A stretch of 64,000 bases of DNA from the NCBI GenBank assembly GCA_963666475.2, contig CAXXJM010000001.1:310001-374000 (forward strand). The letters are read 5' to 3'. The first letter of the stretch is position 1. Each line of letters starts with the position of its first letter. Both the position numbers and the translations under genes were made by a program. The notes under the pieces are model-generated. The model worked only from the letters and a program-made list of their open reading frames with translations, did not search any database and was not told the DNA's origin. Origin of the DNA: JBFHIZ01 sp963666475 (GTDB lineage: Bacteria; Bacillota; Clostridia; Lachnospirales; Lachnospiraceae). Positions 25,741 to 34,807 of the stretch are shown in pieces.

Positions 25741-27735
25741 ATGAAAAAAAAGATTGTAATAATGGGGATTAGTATCTGTGTAATTGCTGTAATACTGACT
25801 GTGCTTCTTTTTTCAGGAGTATTCAAAAATGAATACCGTGTAAAACTTCCCAGTGAAATGGAAGAGTCAGGTATTGTTGTTGAACCGATAGAAAATATGT
25901 CAAGCGATTTTATTTGCGGGGTAGATATATCGTCGATCATTGCAGAGGAAGAAAGTGGAGTTGTTTATTATAACTTGAGTGGTGAGGAAGAGGATTTATT
26001 TAAAATACTTGCAGATGCAGGGGTCAATTATATTCGAGTGAGAGTTTGGAATGATCCTTTTGATTCAAAGGGCCGTGGATATGGAGGGGGTAATGTCGAC
26101 ACGGAAACGGCTGCAAAAATAGGTGTACGGGCGGCTGAATATGGAATGCAATTATTAATCGACTACCACTATTCTGATTTTTGGGCAGATCCAGGGAAGC
26201 AACAAGCCCCTAAAGCATGGGAAAAAATGACTCTTGAAGAAAAAGAAACTGCGCTATATGAGTTTACCAAGGAAAGTCTTAAGGAAATAATTGAAGCTGG
26301 CGCTGATGTCGGGATGGTCCAGCTAGGAAACGAAACGAATAATGGAATGGCTGGAGAAACAAAAAAATCTGCGATAGCGAAACTTATGATACAGGGTAGT
26401 AATGCGGTGAAAGAAGTGGAAGCTCTTTATGAAACAGATATTAAAATTGCCATACATTTGACAAACCCAGAAAATCAGGATGCAGTCTTATCCTATTTAC
26501 AAACTTTATGGAAGTTTGACTTAGACTATGATGTACTGGGGTTGTCCTATTATCCGTTCTGGCATGGTTCCTTAGATAATTTAAAAGAACTGGCAGAAAC
26601 TGTAATTGACGAATACGATAAGGAAATAATGGTTGTTGAAACATCATATCCATATACGGATTTAGATGGGGATGGTCAAGGGAACAGTGTTGGGTCAGAT
26701 GATTTACCGTCAACAAGCATTGCTTCTGTACAAAGCCAGGTTGACTCTATTCGCGATATTTGTGCTACGATTGCCTCATTGGGTGATTACGGTTTAGGAC
26801 TTTTTTATTGGGAGCCAGCGTGGATTCCTGTAGGTAATTATCAGGCGGACCCTTCAGTAATTGGAGCGAACGAAAATTTATGGCAAAAATATGGATCGGG
26901 ATGGGCATCGAGCTTTGCGGCAGAATACGATGCAGAAGATGCTGGAGTTTATTATGGAGGATCATCGTGGGACAATCAGGCATTTTTTGATTTTGATGGA
27001 CATGCGTTACCTTCATTAGAGGTTTTTAAATACCTTCGATATGGCAGTACAGCACCACTTTCTTTGGAATATGCTGAAAAAATATCAGTAAATATAAATG
27101 TTGGCTCAGAGATTGTATTGCCAGAAACCGTGCAGGCGTATTATAATAATCGTGCTGAAAATGGAATTTTGCCAGTGACATGGAATCAAGATGAGATTGA
27201 TCAAATTGATACAAATCAGATTGGAGAGTATTCGATACATGGAGTTTTGGAAGATGGTACGGTAGTTACAGCCACCATTCTCGTAAGTTTAGTGAATTTC
27301 ATTTCAAATCCTAGTTTTGAGGATGACGATTTAAGTATGTACCGATTTATATATGATGATGTGAATCCTGCTGATTTCCTTAAGAAAGAAGCAGATGCAT
27401 ATTCCGGTCAGTTCTCTTTGCATTATTGGCGTATGGCAGATATATATTTTCAATGCGAACAAGATGTAAATGACTTAGAATTAGGAACATATACGTTTTC
27501 TATTTTCGCTCAGGGAGGAGATAGCGCAGAGACTTCAGAATACTATATCTATGCGATAAGTGGGGATCAAACTTATACTGCATCTTATCAGATTACAGGC
27601 TATCAGGTATGGACGAATCCATCCATCTCGAATATCGAGGTCAATGAAGGAACAATTACCGTTGGTGTGTTTGTGAAGGACCAAACTGGTGCTTGGGGAA
27701 CCTGTGATGATTGGAAATTAACAAAAAACGAATAA
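25741..27735 (+). CDS. Surface-anchored endo-beta-1,4-galactanase (GH53) with C-terminal accessory domains
   Basis: 664 residues. An N-terminal hydrophobic segment (about 4-28) without a clear cleavage motif or lipobox suggests export with membrane anchoring. Residues about 58-445 form a GH53 barrel: GVNYIRVRVWNDPFD, LLIDYHYSDFWADPGKQ, the acid/base Glu198 in LGNETNNG and the nucleophile Glu300 in VVETSYPY. A bacterial Ig-like domain follows (about 445-515), then a carbohydrate-binding-like domain beginning ISNPSFEDD (about 520-664). It should cut galactan side chains of pectin outside the cell, producing oligomers for the importer encoded downstream. Confidence 0.9.
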   Translation: MKKKIVIMGISICVIAVILTVLLFSGVFKNEYRVKLPSEMEESGIVVEPIENMSSDFICGVDISSIIAEEESGVVYYNLSGEEEDLFKILADAGVNYIRVRVWNDPFDSKGRGYGGGNVDTETAAKIGVRAAEYGMQLLIDYHYSDFWADPGKQQAPKAWEKMTLEEKETALYEFTKESLKEIIEAGADVGMVQLGNETNNGMAGETKKSAIAKLMIQGSNAVKEVEALYETDIKIAIHLTNPENQDAVLSYLQTLWKFDLDYDVLGLSYYPFWHGSLDNLKELAETVIDEYDKEIMVVETSYPYTDLDGDGQGNSVGSDDLPSTSIASVQSQVDSIRDICATIASLGDYGLGLFYWEPAWIPVGNYQADPSVIGANENLWQKYGSGWASSFAAEYDAEDAGVYYGGSSWDNQAFFDFDGHALPSLEVFKYLRYGSTAPLSLEYAEKISVNINVGSEIVLPETVQAYYNNRAENGILPVTWNQDEIDQIDTNQIGEYSIHGVLEDGTVVTATILVSLVNFISNPSFEDDDLSMYRFIYDDVNPADFLKKEADAYSGQFSLHYWRMADIYFQCEQDVNDLELGTYTFSIFAQGGDSAETSEYYIYAISGDQTYTASYQITGYQVWTNPSISNIEVNEGTITVGVFVKDQTGAWGTCDDWKLTKNE

Positions 27736-27812
27736 TCAGTTACCTTACAATTTGTACTTAGCTTTTTGTGTATACAATGAACATATATGAAGTGTCAAGA
27801 ATGGAGATTCAC

Positions 27813-28817
27813 ATGGCAGAGAATAAGAAAATAACCATTGCAGATATTGCAGAAGCTTTGAAAGTTTCAAAAACGACCGTTTCAAGGGCCATATCTGGAA
27901 AAGGAAGGATTGGCGAAGAGACAAAACAAAAAGTTTTAGAGTATATTGAAAAATATAATTACAAGCCCAATGTTCTTGCTAGAGGTCTTGCGCAATCAAA
28001 AACATACAATATTTGCATTACTCTACCGAATACATTTAATATTTCGGAGCTTCCATTTTTTCAAAAAAATCTTTTACGAGCCTGTGATTATTTGTCAACA
28101 AAAGACTATGACGTCATTGTAACAAAGATTTCTGATACAGATGTGAGCAACTTGTCAAGAGTAATTGAAAATCAAAAAGTGGACGGGGTGATATTGACAA
28201 GTTCCACGGTGGATGGAATTGCAGTTAATCTCCTACGGGAAAAAGAAGTGCCGTTTGTTCTTTTGGGAAGTTGTCAGGATTCTGATGTCTATCAGATTGA
28301 TGCAATGCATTATGAGGGATGCAAGGAACTTACAGCTATGATCTTGTCAAGGGGAAATCGTAGACTTGCCCTGTTAGGTGGAAATACGAAGCTTTGCGTT
28401 ACGAAACATCGAAAAGAAGGCTTTCTTGACGCGCATAAAGATAAAAAAGTGCAAATAGATCGTGAACTGATTTACGCAAATTTAACAAGCAATGCAAAAA
28501 TTGAAAAGGCAGTACTTGATGCAATTTATAAGAAAGCTGATTGTTTAGTCTGCATGGATGATAATATATGCTTTCAGGCGCTAAAGATTCTTAAGATAAA
28601 CAGAGTCAACGTGCCGACCGATGTTCAAATAGTTTCTTTTTTCGGAAGTAGTTTGTTGGATGGAAATCACCCATCAATTACTTCCATTGAGTTTGACAAT
28701 GATGATATTGGAACACTGGCTTCTAGGACGTTATTAGCAATCATTATGCAAAAAAAAGGAATTCGTAAGAGAGTGGAATTAGGGTATCGGATTCTTATGA
28801 ATGATTCAATTTTATAG
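27813..28817 (+). CDS. LacI/GalR-family transcriptional regulator
   Basis: About 334 residues from the ATG at 27813 (GGAGA upstream); ATG codons further upstream in frame lack good sites. The N-terminal helix-turn-helix reads ITIADIAEALKVSKTTVSRA, followed by the hinge-helix region YKPNVLARGLA. The rest is the periplasmic-binding-protein-like sugar sensor. It lies between two copies of the same operator core (25694 and 28952), so it most likely represses the galactanase and the importer until a galactan-derived sugar is present. A terminator follows. Confidence 0.92.
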   Translation: MAENKKITIADIAEALKVSKTTVSRAISGKGRIGEETKQKVLEYIEKYNYKPNVLARGLAQSKTYNICITLPNTFNISELPFFQKNLLRACDYLSTKDYDVIVTKISDTDVSNLSRVIENQKVDGVILTSSTVDGIAVNLLREKEVPFVLLGSCQDSDVYQIDAMHYEGCKELTAMILSRGNRRLALLGGNTKLCVTKHRKEGFLDAHKDKKVQIDRELIYANLTSNAKIEKAVLDAIYKKADCLVCMDDNICFQALKILKINRVNVPTDVQIVSFFGSSLLDGNHPSITSIEFDNDDIGTLASRTLLAIIMQKKGIRKRVELGYRILMNDSIL

Positions 28818-28820
28818 ACA

Positions 28821-28849
28821 AAAGCACAGATAACTCTGTGCTTTTTTTT
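28821..28849 (+). terminator. Terminator after the LacI-family gene
   Basis: AAAGCACAGA (28821-28830) and TCTGTGCTTT (28835-28844) form a 10-bp stem with a TAAC loop, followed by T to 28849. Confidence 0.9.
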
Positions 28850-28912
28850 GCACTTTCTGTCATTTGTGTAAATCTACTAAAAATGTAAGATTTATATGAG
28901 CGAAAGTGTACA

Positions 28913-28941
28913 TTGACTTTAAATTAATGGAATGCTATTCT
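28913..28941 (+). promoter_or_regulatory. Promoter of the galactan importer operon
   Basis: TTGACT (28913-28918), 17-base spacer, TATTCT (28936-28941), with an extended TGC before the -10. Transcription would start near 28948, a few bases before the operator core at 28952, so a bound repressor would block initiation. Confidence 0.75.
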
Positions 28942-28951
28942 TTATTTAGGA

Positions 28952-28964
28952 CAACCGATTGCGC
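28952..28964. promoter_or_regulatory. Second LacI-family operator core
   Basis: CAACCGATTGCGC is identical to the core at 25700-25712. The left half is degenerate here (GGACAA in place of GCGCAA), so binding may be weaker than at the galactanase site. It sits at the expected transcription start of the importer operon. Confidence 0.75.
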
Positions 28965-29011
28965 AAGGCAAATAATAAGGTGTCTATGATTATCTATAAG
29001 GTATTTTTGGT

Positions 29012-29045
29012 GCTGGATTTCCTACTCGCACGGAAATCCGGTAGC
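29012..29045 (+). promoter_or_regulatory. Hairpin in the 5' leader of the importer operon
   Basis: GGATTTCC (29015-29022) pairs with GGAAATCC (29032-29039) and the stem extends outward by about four more pairs including G-T pairs. It lies within a leader of about 120 bases and ends 12 bases before the AAGGAGG of the binding-protein gene. There is no T-run. An mRNA-stabilising or translational role is plausible but unproven. Confidence 0.5.
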
Positions 29046-29066
29046 CAACAAAAAAAGGAGGATTAT

Positions 29067-30374
29067 ATGAGAAAAAAATTAGTAGCTGTTTTAATTTCTG
29101 CAGTACTTATGGCATCCTTGTTAGCAGGATGTGGTAATAATGTTGCAGAAAACACTGGGGATTCAACGACTACAAATGAAGTATCGAACACTGGAAATGA
29201 CACAACCGAAACACCTGCAGAACTTGAAGATGTATCCCTTGTTATGTGGGGAGCAGAAGAAGATCAGGCATTATTAACCATGATGGTAGATTCTTTTATT
29301 GCAGCTTATGGCGATCAGGCAAACTTTGATATTCAACTAGGAGTGCAGTCAGAAAGTACAGCAAAAGATACGGTATTAACTGATGTGGAAGCAGCTGCAG
29401 ATGTATTTGCTTTTGCAGATGACCAATTGAACGAATTGGTTAATGCTGGAGCATTGCAACCTGTGTCTATCAATACAGAAGCAATTATTGAAGCGAATGG
29501 AGGAGCTCCTTCGGGAAGTGTACTTGCCGCAACAAAGGATGACACTCTATATGCTTATCCGATGACAGCAGACAATGGATATTTTATGTTTTATGATAAA
29601 TCCTATTTTACAGAAGATGATGTAAAATCTTTAGATAAAATGATGGAAGTTGCAGCAGCAGCGGGCAAAAAAATTACGGTGGATTACTCAAGCGGATGGT
29701 ATTTGTATTCCTTCTTCCAAGGTGCAGGACTTGCATTATCTCTTCAAAATGATGGGGTAACAAATGATTGCACTTGGAATTCGACAGATGGAACTTACAA
29801 AGGCGTTGATGTTGCACAGGCAATTTTAGATATCGCAAACAATCCTGGATTCGTTAGTTTGGGAGATGCAGAATTTGCAACAGGGATCACAGATGGAACA
29901 ATCATTGCTGGAGTAAATGGTGTATGGAATGCTGAAACTGCGGCAACAGCATGGGGAGATAACTATGCAGCTACCAAATTGCCAACTTATACAGTAGCAG
30001 GAGAACAAGTACAAATGTCAAGTTTTGCAGGGTATAAATTGGTAGGTGTAAATGCTTATTCTGAATATGTTGGATGGGCAATGCTGTTAGCTGAATGGAT
30101 TACAAACTATGACAATCAGGTACTACGTTTTGAAGAAAGAGGTCTTGGACCATCAAATGTAGAAGCTGCAGCATCCGACGCAGTGCAGACAAGTCCAGCA
30201 ATCGCAGCTTTGGCATCACAGTCAAGATATGCAACGGTGCAACGTGTAGGCGGAAACTTCTGGGATCCAGCGTCTGCATTTGGGGCAATTATGGCAGCGG
30301 GAAATCCAGACGGAACGGATTTACAGGAATTAGTGGATAACATGGTGGCAGGAATTACAGCTCCTGTGCAATAA
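29067..30374 (+). CDS. Sugar ABC importer solute-binding lipoprotein (family 1, galacto-oligosaccharide type)
   Basis: About 435 residues from the ATG at 29067 with a strong AAGGAGG; the frame extends upstream through the leader without a usable site. The signal peptide ends in the lipobox LLAGC. A Thr/Asn/Glu-rich linker precedes a family 1 sugar-binding protein (VSLVMWGAEED near the start, DVFAFADDQLNELVNAGAL, ending in NMVAGITAP). By context it should bind galactan oligomers, in the role of GanS/CycB of Bacillus. Sugar specificity cannot be read from sequence. Confidence 0.88.
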   Translation: MRKKLVAVLISAVLMASLLAGCGNNVAENTGDSTTTNEVSNTGNDTTETPAELEDVSLVMWGAEEDQALLTMMVDSFIAAYGDQANFDIQLGVQSESTAKDTVLTDVEAAADVFAFADDQLNELVNAGALQPVSINTEAIIEANGGAPSGSVLAATKDDTLYAYPMTADNGYFMFYDKSYFTEDDVKSLDKMMEVAAAAGKKITVDYSSGWYLYSFFQGAGLALSLQNDGVTNDCTWNSTDGTYKGVDVAQAILDIANNPGFVSLGDAEFATGITDGTIIAGVNGVWNAETAATAWGDNYAATKLPTYTVAGEQVQMSSFAGYKLVGVNAYSEYVGWAMLLAEWITNYDNQVLRFEERGLGPSNVEAAASDAVQTSPAIAALASQSRYATVQRVGGNFWDPASAFGAIMAAGNPDGTDLQELVDNMVAGITAPVQ

Positions 30375-30408
30375 ACACATCGTATTCCTTTAATAGCAAG
30401 ATAAATCA

Positions 30409-30444
30409 GTATAGCCCACATGTTAGAACACATGTGGGCTATAC
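30409..30444 (+). other. Intercistronic hairpin between binding-protein and permease genes
   Basis: A perfect 15-bp inverted repeat, GTATAGCCCACATGT (30409-30423) and ACATGTGGGCTATAC (30430-30444), six-base loop, no T-run. It sits between the binding-protein stop and the permease start. Comparable hairpins (malE-malF) protect the upstream mRNA and let the binding protein be made in excess. Confidence 0.8.
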
Positions 30445-30461
30445 TAAAAAGTGAGGCAAGC

Positions 30462-31889
30462 ATGAAAAAAATAGTTGATGTATTTATCGCAATGTTAAAA
30501 AAACTTGGTTCTTCAATTGTAGATGGAGATATTTTTGTAAAGCTCTCCCTTGTTTTCATGGGACTTGGATATTTCAGACGCAAACAATATATCAAAGGAG
30601 TAATTGTAACGATATTTCAAATTGCGGTTATTTCTTTTGTAGTGATTTTTGCGATTCCATATCTCATTAAATTCTCAACACTGGGTACTGTCCAACGGGA
30701 AATGGTGTTTAACATGGAGACCATGAAGAATGAGGTGAATGACTTTGATAATTCTTTCAAAATTTTGTTGTATGGAATTGTAAGTATTGTTGTGATACTT
30801 GTAGGAATCGTTTTCTGTCTAATTAATGTAGTGAAAGTCAGAAATCTTCAGGTACTAGAAGAAAGTGGAAAACATATAAATTCTTTTCGTGATGATTTGG
30901 AAGATCTAATGAATGAGAAATTTCATATTACATTATTATTCTTCCCTGTCATGGGAATTGTTATTTTTACCGTAATTCCTTTACTTGTCATGATTTTAGT
31001 TGCATTTACAAATTATGACCAAGTACATATGCCGCCTACAAATTTGTTTACCTGGGTCGGCATCGAAAATTTTAAACAATTATTTGGGAGTTCCATTACC
31101 ATCACGTTTGGGTACTCGTTTCGAAAAGTGTTGGGATGGACTTTAATATGGGCGGTTTTTGCGACGTTTACAAACTATTTTTTAGGCATTCTTTTGGCTA
31201 TGTTTATTAATGATAAGAAAACGAAATGGAAAAAAATGTGGAGAACGTTTTTCGTTATTACGATAGCTGTCCCGCAATTTGTTTCCTTGTTGTTGGTTCG
31301 TAATTTCTTTGCAGATACCGGTATTGTGAATACCCTTTGTTCCAATGCTGGCATTACTGATTTCTTAAAAAGCATTGGTATGGTAAAAGCAAGCTTGAGT
31401 TATATTCCGTTTTTAACGGATCCTGTATGGGCAAAAGTAATGGTAATTTTGATTAATATGTGGATTGGAATCCCTTACTTAATGTTAATCGCGACAGGAG
31501 TTCTTTTGAATATTCCTGGAGATTTGATAGAAAGTGCAAAAATTGATGGTGCTAATTCCTATCATATTTTCAGAAAAATAACGATGCCTTATATTTTCTT
31601 TGTCACAGGACCATATTTGGTAACATCATTTGTTGCGAACATTAATAACTTTAATGTTATTTATTTACTGACACAAGATGTATTTTTTACGATGGATCAG
31701 TTCTTGGCAAACTCAAATGCCAAAGAAATTGATTTGCTTGTAACATGGTTGTATCGTCTGACACAGGAACAGTACAACTACAAAATGGCTTCGGTAATCG
31801 GTATTGTAATCTTCTTAATTAGTGCAATTTTTACGTTGATTGCATTCAATCGAATGATTTCAGGAAATAAAGAGGAGGATTTTCAATAA
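30462..31889 (+). CDS. Sugar ABC permease, MalF/GanP type
   Basis: About 475 residues from the ATG at 30462 (GAGG upstream). The N-terminal 150 residues contain two extra hydrophobic segments, as in the long MalF/GanP/MdxF permeases of Gram-positives. The transport core begins near residue 165. The EAA loop is ESAKIDGANSYHIFRKITMP near residue 355. It overlaps the next gene by one base and forms a heterodimer with it. No ATPase gene is present in the locus, so a shared MsmX-type ATPase encoded elsewhere is expected. Confidence 0.9.
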   Translation: MKKIVDVFIAMLKKLGSSIVDGDIFVKLSLVFMGLGYFRRKQYIKGVIVTIFQIAVISFVVIFAIPYLIKFSTLGTVQREMVFNMETMKNEVNDFDNSFKILLYGIVSIVVILVGIVFCLINVVKVRNLQVLEESGKHINSFRDDLEDLMNEKFHITLLFFPVMGIVIFTVIPLLVMILVAFTNYDQVHMPPTNLFTWVGIENFKQLFGSSITITFGYSFRKVLGWTLIWAVFATFTNYFLGILLAMFINDKKTKWKKMWRTFFVITIAVPQFVSLLLVRNFFADTGIVNTLCSNAGITDFLKSIGMVKASLSYIPFLTDPVWAKVMVILINMWIGIPYLMLIATGVLLNIPGDLIESAKIDGANSYHIFRKITMPYIFFVTGPYLVTSFVANINNFNVIYLLTQDVFFTMDQFLANSNAKEIDLLVTWLYRLTQEQYNYKMASVIGIVIFLISAIFTLIAFNRMISGNKEEDFQ

Positions 31890-32731
31890 TGAAAAAAGTA
31901 ATCAATCCAATTTTAAGACATATATTTCTTGCAGTTTTATCGGTTGTCTGGTTAATTCCAATCTTTTGGCTGGCACTCACTTCGTTTAGTGCGTATCCGG
32001 GAATCAATATCAGTCATTTTGTTCCAGAATCATTAAGTTTTAGAAACTATCAAATGTTGCTATTTGATGCGGATACAGTTGCACAATTTCCAAAGTGGTT
32101 TACAAATACTTTTATCATTGCATTTTTTTCTTGTGTGATTTCTAGTCTGTATGTTCTTATGGTAAGTTATGCTATGAGTTGTATGCGTTTTAAAATGAGA
32201 AAACCATTAATGAATCTTGCGGTGATTTTGAATTTGTTTCCAGGATTTTTATCCATGATTGCAGTGTATTTTATTTTAAAATCCTTTGGTTTGACAAATA
32301 ATCACATTGGCCTGATTCTCGTGTATTCTGGAAGCGCCGGACTAGGATATTTAATTGCAAAAGGATTTTTTGATACCATACCAGGATCGCTTCGTGAATC
32401 TGCAAGACTAGAAGGCGCAAGTGAGGCAAAGATCTTTACAAAAATTGTTATTCCAATTTCAAAGCCAATTATTGTGTATACAGTAATTTCGGCATTTCTA
32501 GCTCCTTGGATGGATTTCTTATTTGCAAGAATTATCTTGAATTCTGGGATATCAGATGATTGGACGGTTGCAATAGGACTCTACAATATGCTTGATAAAA
32601 CACTGATCAATACATACTTTGCCAGGTTTTGTGCAGGTGGTGTTCTGGTTTCAATTCCGATTTCTGTACTGTTTGTAATTATGCAAAAATTCTATGTAGA
32701 AGGAATCACAGGTGGGGCAGTAAAAGGTTAG
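31889..32731 (+). CDS. Sugar ABC permease, MalG/GanQ type
   Basis: 280 residues with about six helices. The EAA loop reads ESARLEGASEAKIFTKIVIP near residue 170, and the protein ends VEGITGGAVKG, the usual MalG-type tail. Its ATG shares a base with the preceding stop, so the two permeases are translationally coupled. It is second to last of the transport genes; enzyme genes follow. Confidence 0.92.
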   Translation: MKKVINPILRHIFLAVLSVVWLIPIFWLALTSFSAYPGINISHFVPESLSFRNYQMLLFDADTVAQFPKWFTNTFIIAFFSCVISSLYVLMVSYAMSCMRFKMRKPLMNLAVILNLFPGFLSMIAVYFILKSFGLTNNHIGLILVYSGSAGLGYLIAKGFFDTIPGSLRESARLEGASEAKIFTKIVIPISKPIIVYTVISAFLAPWMDFLFARIILNSGISDDWTVAIGLYNMLDKTLINTYFARFCAGGVLVSIPISVLFVIMQKFYVEGITGGAVKG

Positions 32732-32772
32732 TGTATTAAGACAATAAAGATAATATTTCATGGAGGAATATA

Positions 32773-34608
32773 ATGAAAGAATTTTTAGTAAATATTATTC
32801 ATCGTCCGGAAATGGTACCTGAATATGCAGAAAAGGTAACAGGACATGGAAAAACGGAAGATATAGGAAGAAATGAGTTGTTAGTAGAATCGTTGGATAT
32901 TTTTTTGACACAGCAGGAAATTGCTCATAAGAATGGTTTAAAAACCACGATTCAAATGACTTATGCTAGTTTGTTTAATGAACAGGCGGTTGAAATCGCA
33001 AAGGAACATCATAAAATATACGGTGATGAAATTGCATTGACATTGTTGGGTCTTCCGTGTGAAGAATTCCGAGAAAAATATAAAACCAAAGATTTTTGTA
33101 TTTGGATGTTTTCCATGGAAGATAAGATTTCGATTGTAAATGATGTATTTGAAAAATTTAATCAATGTTTTGGATTCTATCCAGAGTCCACGGGTTCTTA
33201 TTATATGGATGCAGAGCTCACGAATTATATTAAAGAAAAGTATCCAATGGTGAAATGCGCAGTTGCGACTTGCTGGGAAGAAGGTCCGAAAGCATATCAT
33301 ACTTGCAATAATTCGTGGTATACATTTATGGACGGAGGCCCATGGAACCCATGGATTCCATCCAAACAAAACACACATGCACCTGCTGCGAACGAGGCAG
33401 AGGATAGTGGGATTGTAGCGATACCACATTTATCTAGAGATTTGATTGCTTGCTATGATGGAAATGGTTCGAATTTTGGAACGCATCCTCAAAATGTTCT
33501 TCGTGGAATGATTTACGATAGTGAAACATGGGAATATCCATATTTGTTTAATATTATCGATCAGTATCGACATTTTTCCAAATATAACAATGGCTATAGT
33601 TACAATATGATGTTTGTTGGACCCGGATGGATGAATAAAATGGGAAGATGGGAAGCTCCTTATGAACTGTTACGTAAGTCCTATGAAGAAGGAATGGCGT
33701 ATTACGGAGAGCTTAAAAAAGATGGAAAATTAATTGACATGACGATGGCAGAGTTTGCGGACTATTACAGAAAAAAGAAAACATATACAGAACCAGAATG
33801 TGCACTTTGGAAAGACATTTTATATGGATCAGAAAAACAACTTTTTTGGTATGCAGATCCTTTTATGAGAGCTTGTGTAAATATGGATCAGGGTGGTGCA
33901 ATTGTAGATCTTAGACCATATGTTTCAAAATTGGAATGGCCAGTTGGTATTGGTACAAAACATGTTCAAGATGCTTCTTATCCATTTTTAATTCAGGAAA
34001 AGTACCGAGCAGGTTATTTTACCCATTATGCAGGTGAAGGTACTGTTCGTAGTGCAAAACTAAATTATAAAGGTGAAGAAGTGGATTTATGTCTTTGTAG
34101 AACCAAGGCAACCTTTGTGCAAGACAAGCTTATCAGAAAGTTAGTACTTGATCCTGTGACAATCGAATTTGGAGAATTGCATGTGACTCTACAGACTATA
34201 ATATCTTTTGAAGAGGGTAGTTCAACGATCCAAATTTCGAGAAAAATCTTAGAAATGAATGATCCAAATGCGGAAATTGAGATCGAAGAATATATGGTTG
34301 GATGTTATGGAACCACGGAATATTCAGAAGATATGACCTGTGTAACACTTCAAGTCGAAGCAGATGAAGTACAAAAGATGGAATATGCCTATAAGTGTCG
34401 TGAAATGATGGAATTTGGTGCAAAAAGTGTTTCGGCAACGGTAGGAGCGATCAACACAAAGGTAAAAATGACATGTAACCAATCAAAATTCACAGGGTTT
34501 GTGAAAGAAGGTTATGCATTTTCACCAATGTTTACCTTGGGATATAAAGGAACCGTTTCGAATGGAGAGGAGGTATCTACATGGCTCAGTCTGGAAAAGG
34601 CAAACTAA
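32773..34608 (+). CDS. Unrecognised 611-residue cytoplasmic protein of the galactan locus (likely carbohydrate-active)
   Basis: No signal peptide or membrane helix. The first ~370 residues look like an alpha/beta barrel of the deacetylase/GH38/GH57 kind: IHRPEMVPEYAE, QQEIAHKNGLKTTIQMTY, FYPESTGSYYMDAELTNYI, AVATCWEEG and IPHLSRDLIACYDGN. It has many conserved-looking Trp, Tyr, His, Asp and Glu. Residues about 390-611 look like a beta-sandwich. It resembles proteins annotated as domains of unknown function (possibly DUF3863/DUF3864, which I cannot verify). It stands where a GH42 beta-galactosidase would be expected, so it may process imported galacto-oligomers. The reaction is unknown. Confidence 0.6.
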   Translation: MKEFLVNIIHRPEMVPEYAEKVTGHGKTEDIGRNELLVESLDIFLTQQEIAHKNGLKTTIQMTYASLFNEQAVEIAKEHHKIYGDEIALTLLGLPCEEFREKYKTKDFCIWMFSMEDKISIVNDVFEKFNQCFGFYPESTGSYYMDAELTNYIKEKYPMVKCAVATCWEEGPKAYHTCNNSWYTFMDGGPWNPWIPSKQNTHAPAANEAEDSGIVAIPHLSRDLIACYDGNGSNFGTHPQNVLRGMIYDSETWEYPYLFNIIDQYRHFSKYNNGYSYNMMFVGPGWMNKMGRWEAPYELLRKSYEEGMAYYGELKKDGKLIDMTMAEFADYYRKKKTYTEPECALWKDILYGSEKQLFWYADPFMRACVNMDQGGAIVDLRPYVSKLEWPVGIGTKHVQDASYPFLIQEKYRAGYFTHYAGEGTVRSAKLNYKGEEVDLCLCRTKATFVQDKLIRKLVLDPVTIEFGELHVTLQTIISFEEGSSTIQISRKILEMNDPNAEIEIEEYMVGCYGTTEYSEDMTCVTLQVEADEVQKMEYAYKCREMMEFGAKSVSATVGAINTKVKMTCNQSKFTGFVKEGYAFSPMFTLGYKGTVSNGEEVSTWLSLEKAN

Positions 34609-34805
34609 ATTACCGTTGTCCATCTTGTTTTATGCGGGATTTAGATATTGATATGTTTTATGATAAGGATAAAGAAGAATATTATTGCATGCGATGCCAA
34701 TATACGGGCACAGAAAAAGACGTGCTAGAAAAAAACGAAATGGCAAGATTTCGCTATCGAAGTATGATGAAACGCTATAATTTTGAAGATGAGGATGAAT
34801 CTTAA
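34581..34805 (+). CDS. Small zinc-ribbon protein
   Basis: 74 residues, ATG behind GAGGAGG, overlapping the end of the 611-residue gene by 28 bases. Two CxxC knuckles, CPSC (residues 13-16) and CMRC (36-39), are spaced as in a zinc ribbon; the rest is highly charged with a basic, then acidic tail. It lies between two enzyme genes of the galactan operon and 2 bases before the second GH53. Small zinc ribbons of this kind often bind nucleic acid or protein. I do not recognise the family. Confidence 0.75.
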   Translation: MAQSGKGKLNYRCPSCFMRDLDIDMFYDKDKEEYYCMRCQYTGTEKDVLEKNEMARFRYRSMMKRYNFEDEDES

Positions 34806-34807
34806 AT

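Noticed and set aside
30116..30595. 159-codon minus-strand frame across the importer gene junction
   Set aside because: It runs through the intercistronic hairpin and both coding ends; composition is a complement artefact.
32938..33429. 163-codon open frame on the minus strand
   Set aside because: Antisense to the 611-residue gene, no start signals and no recognisable motif.
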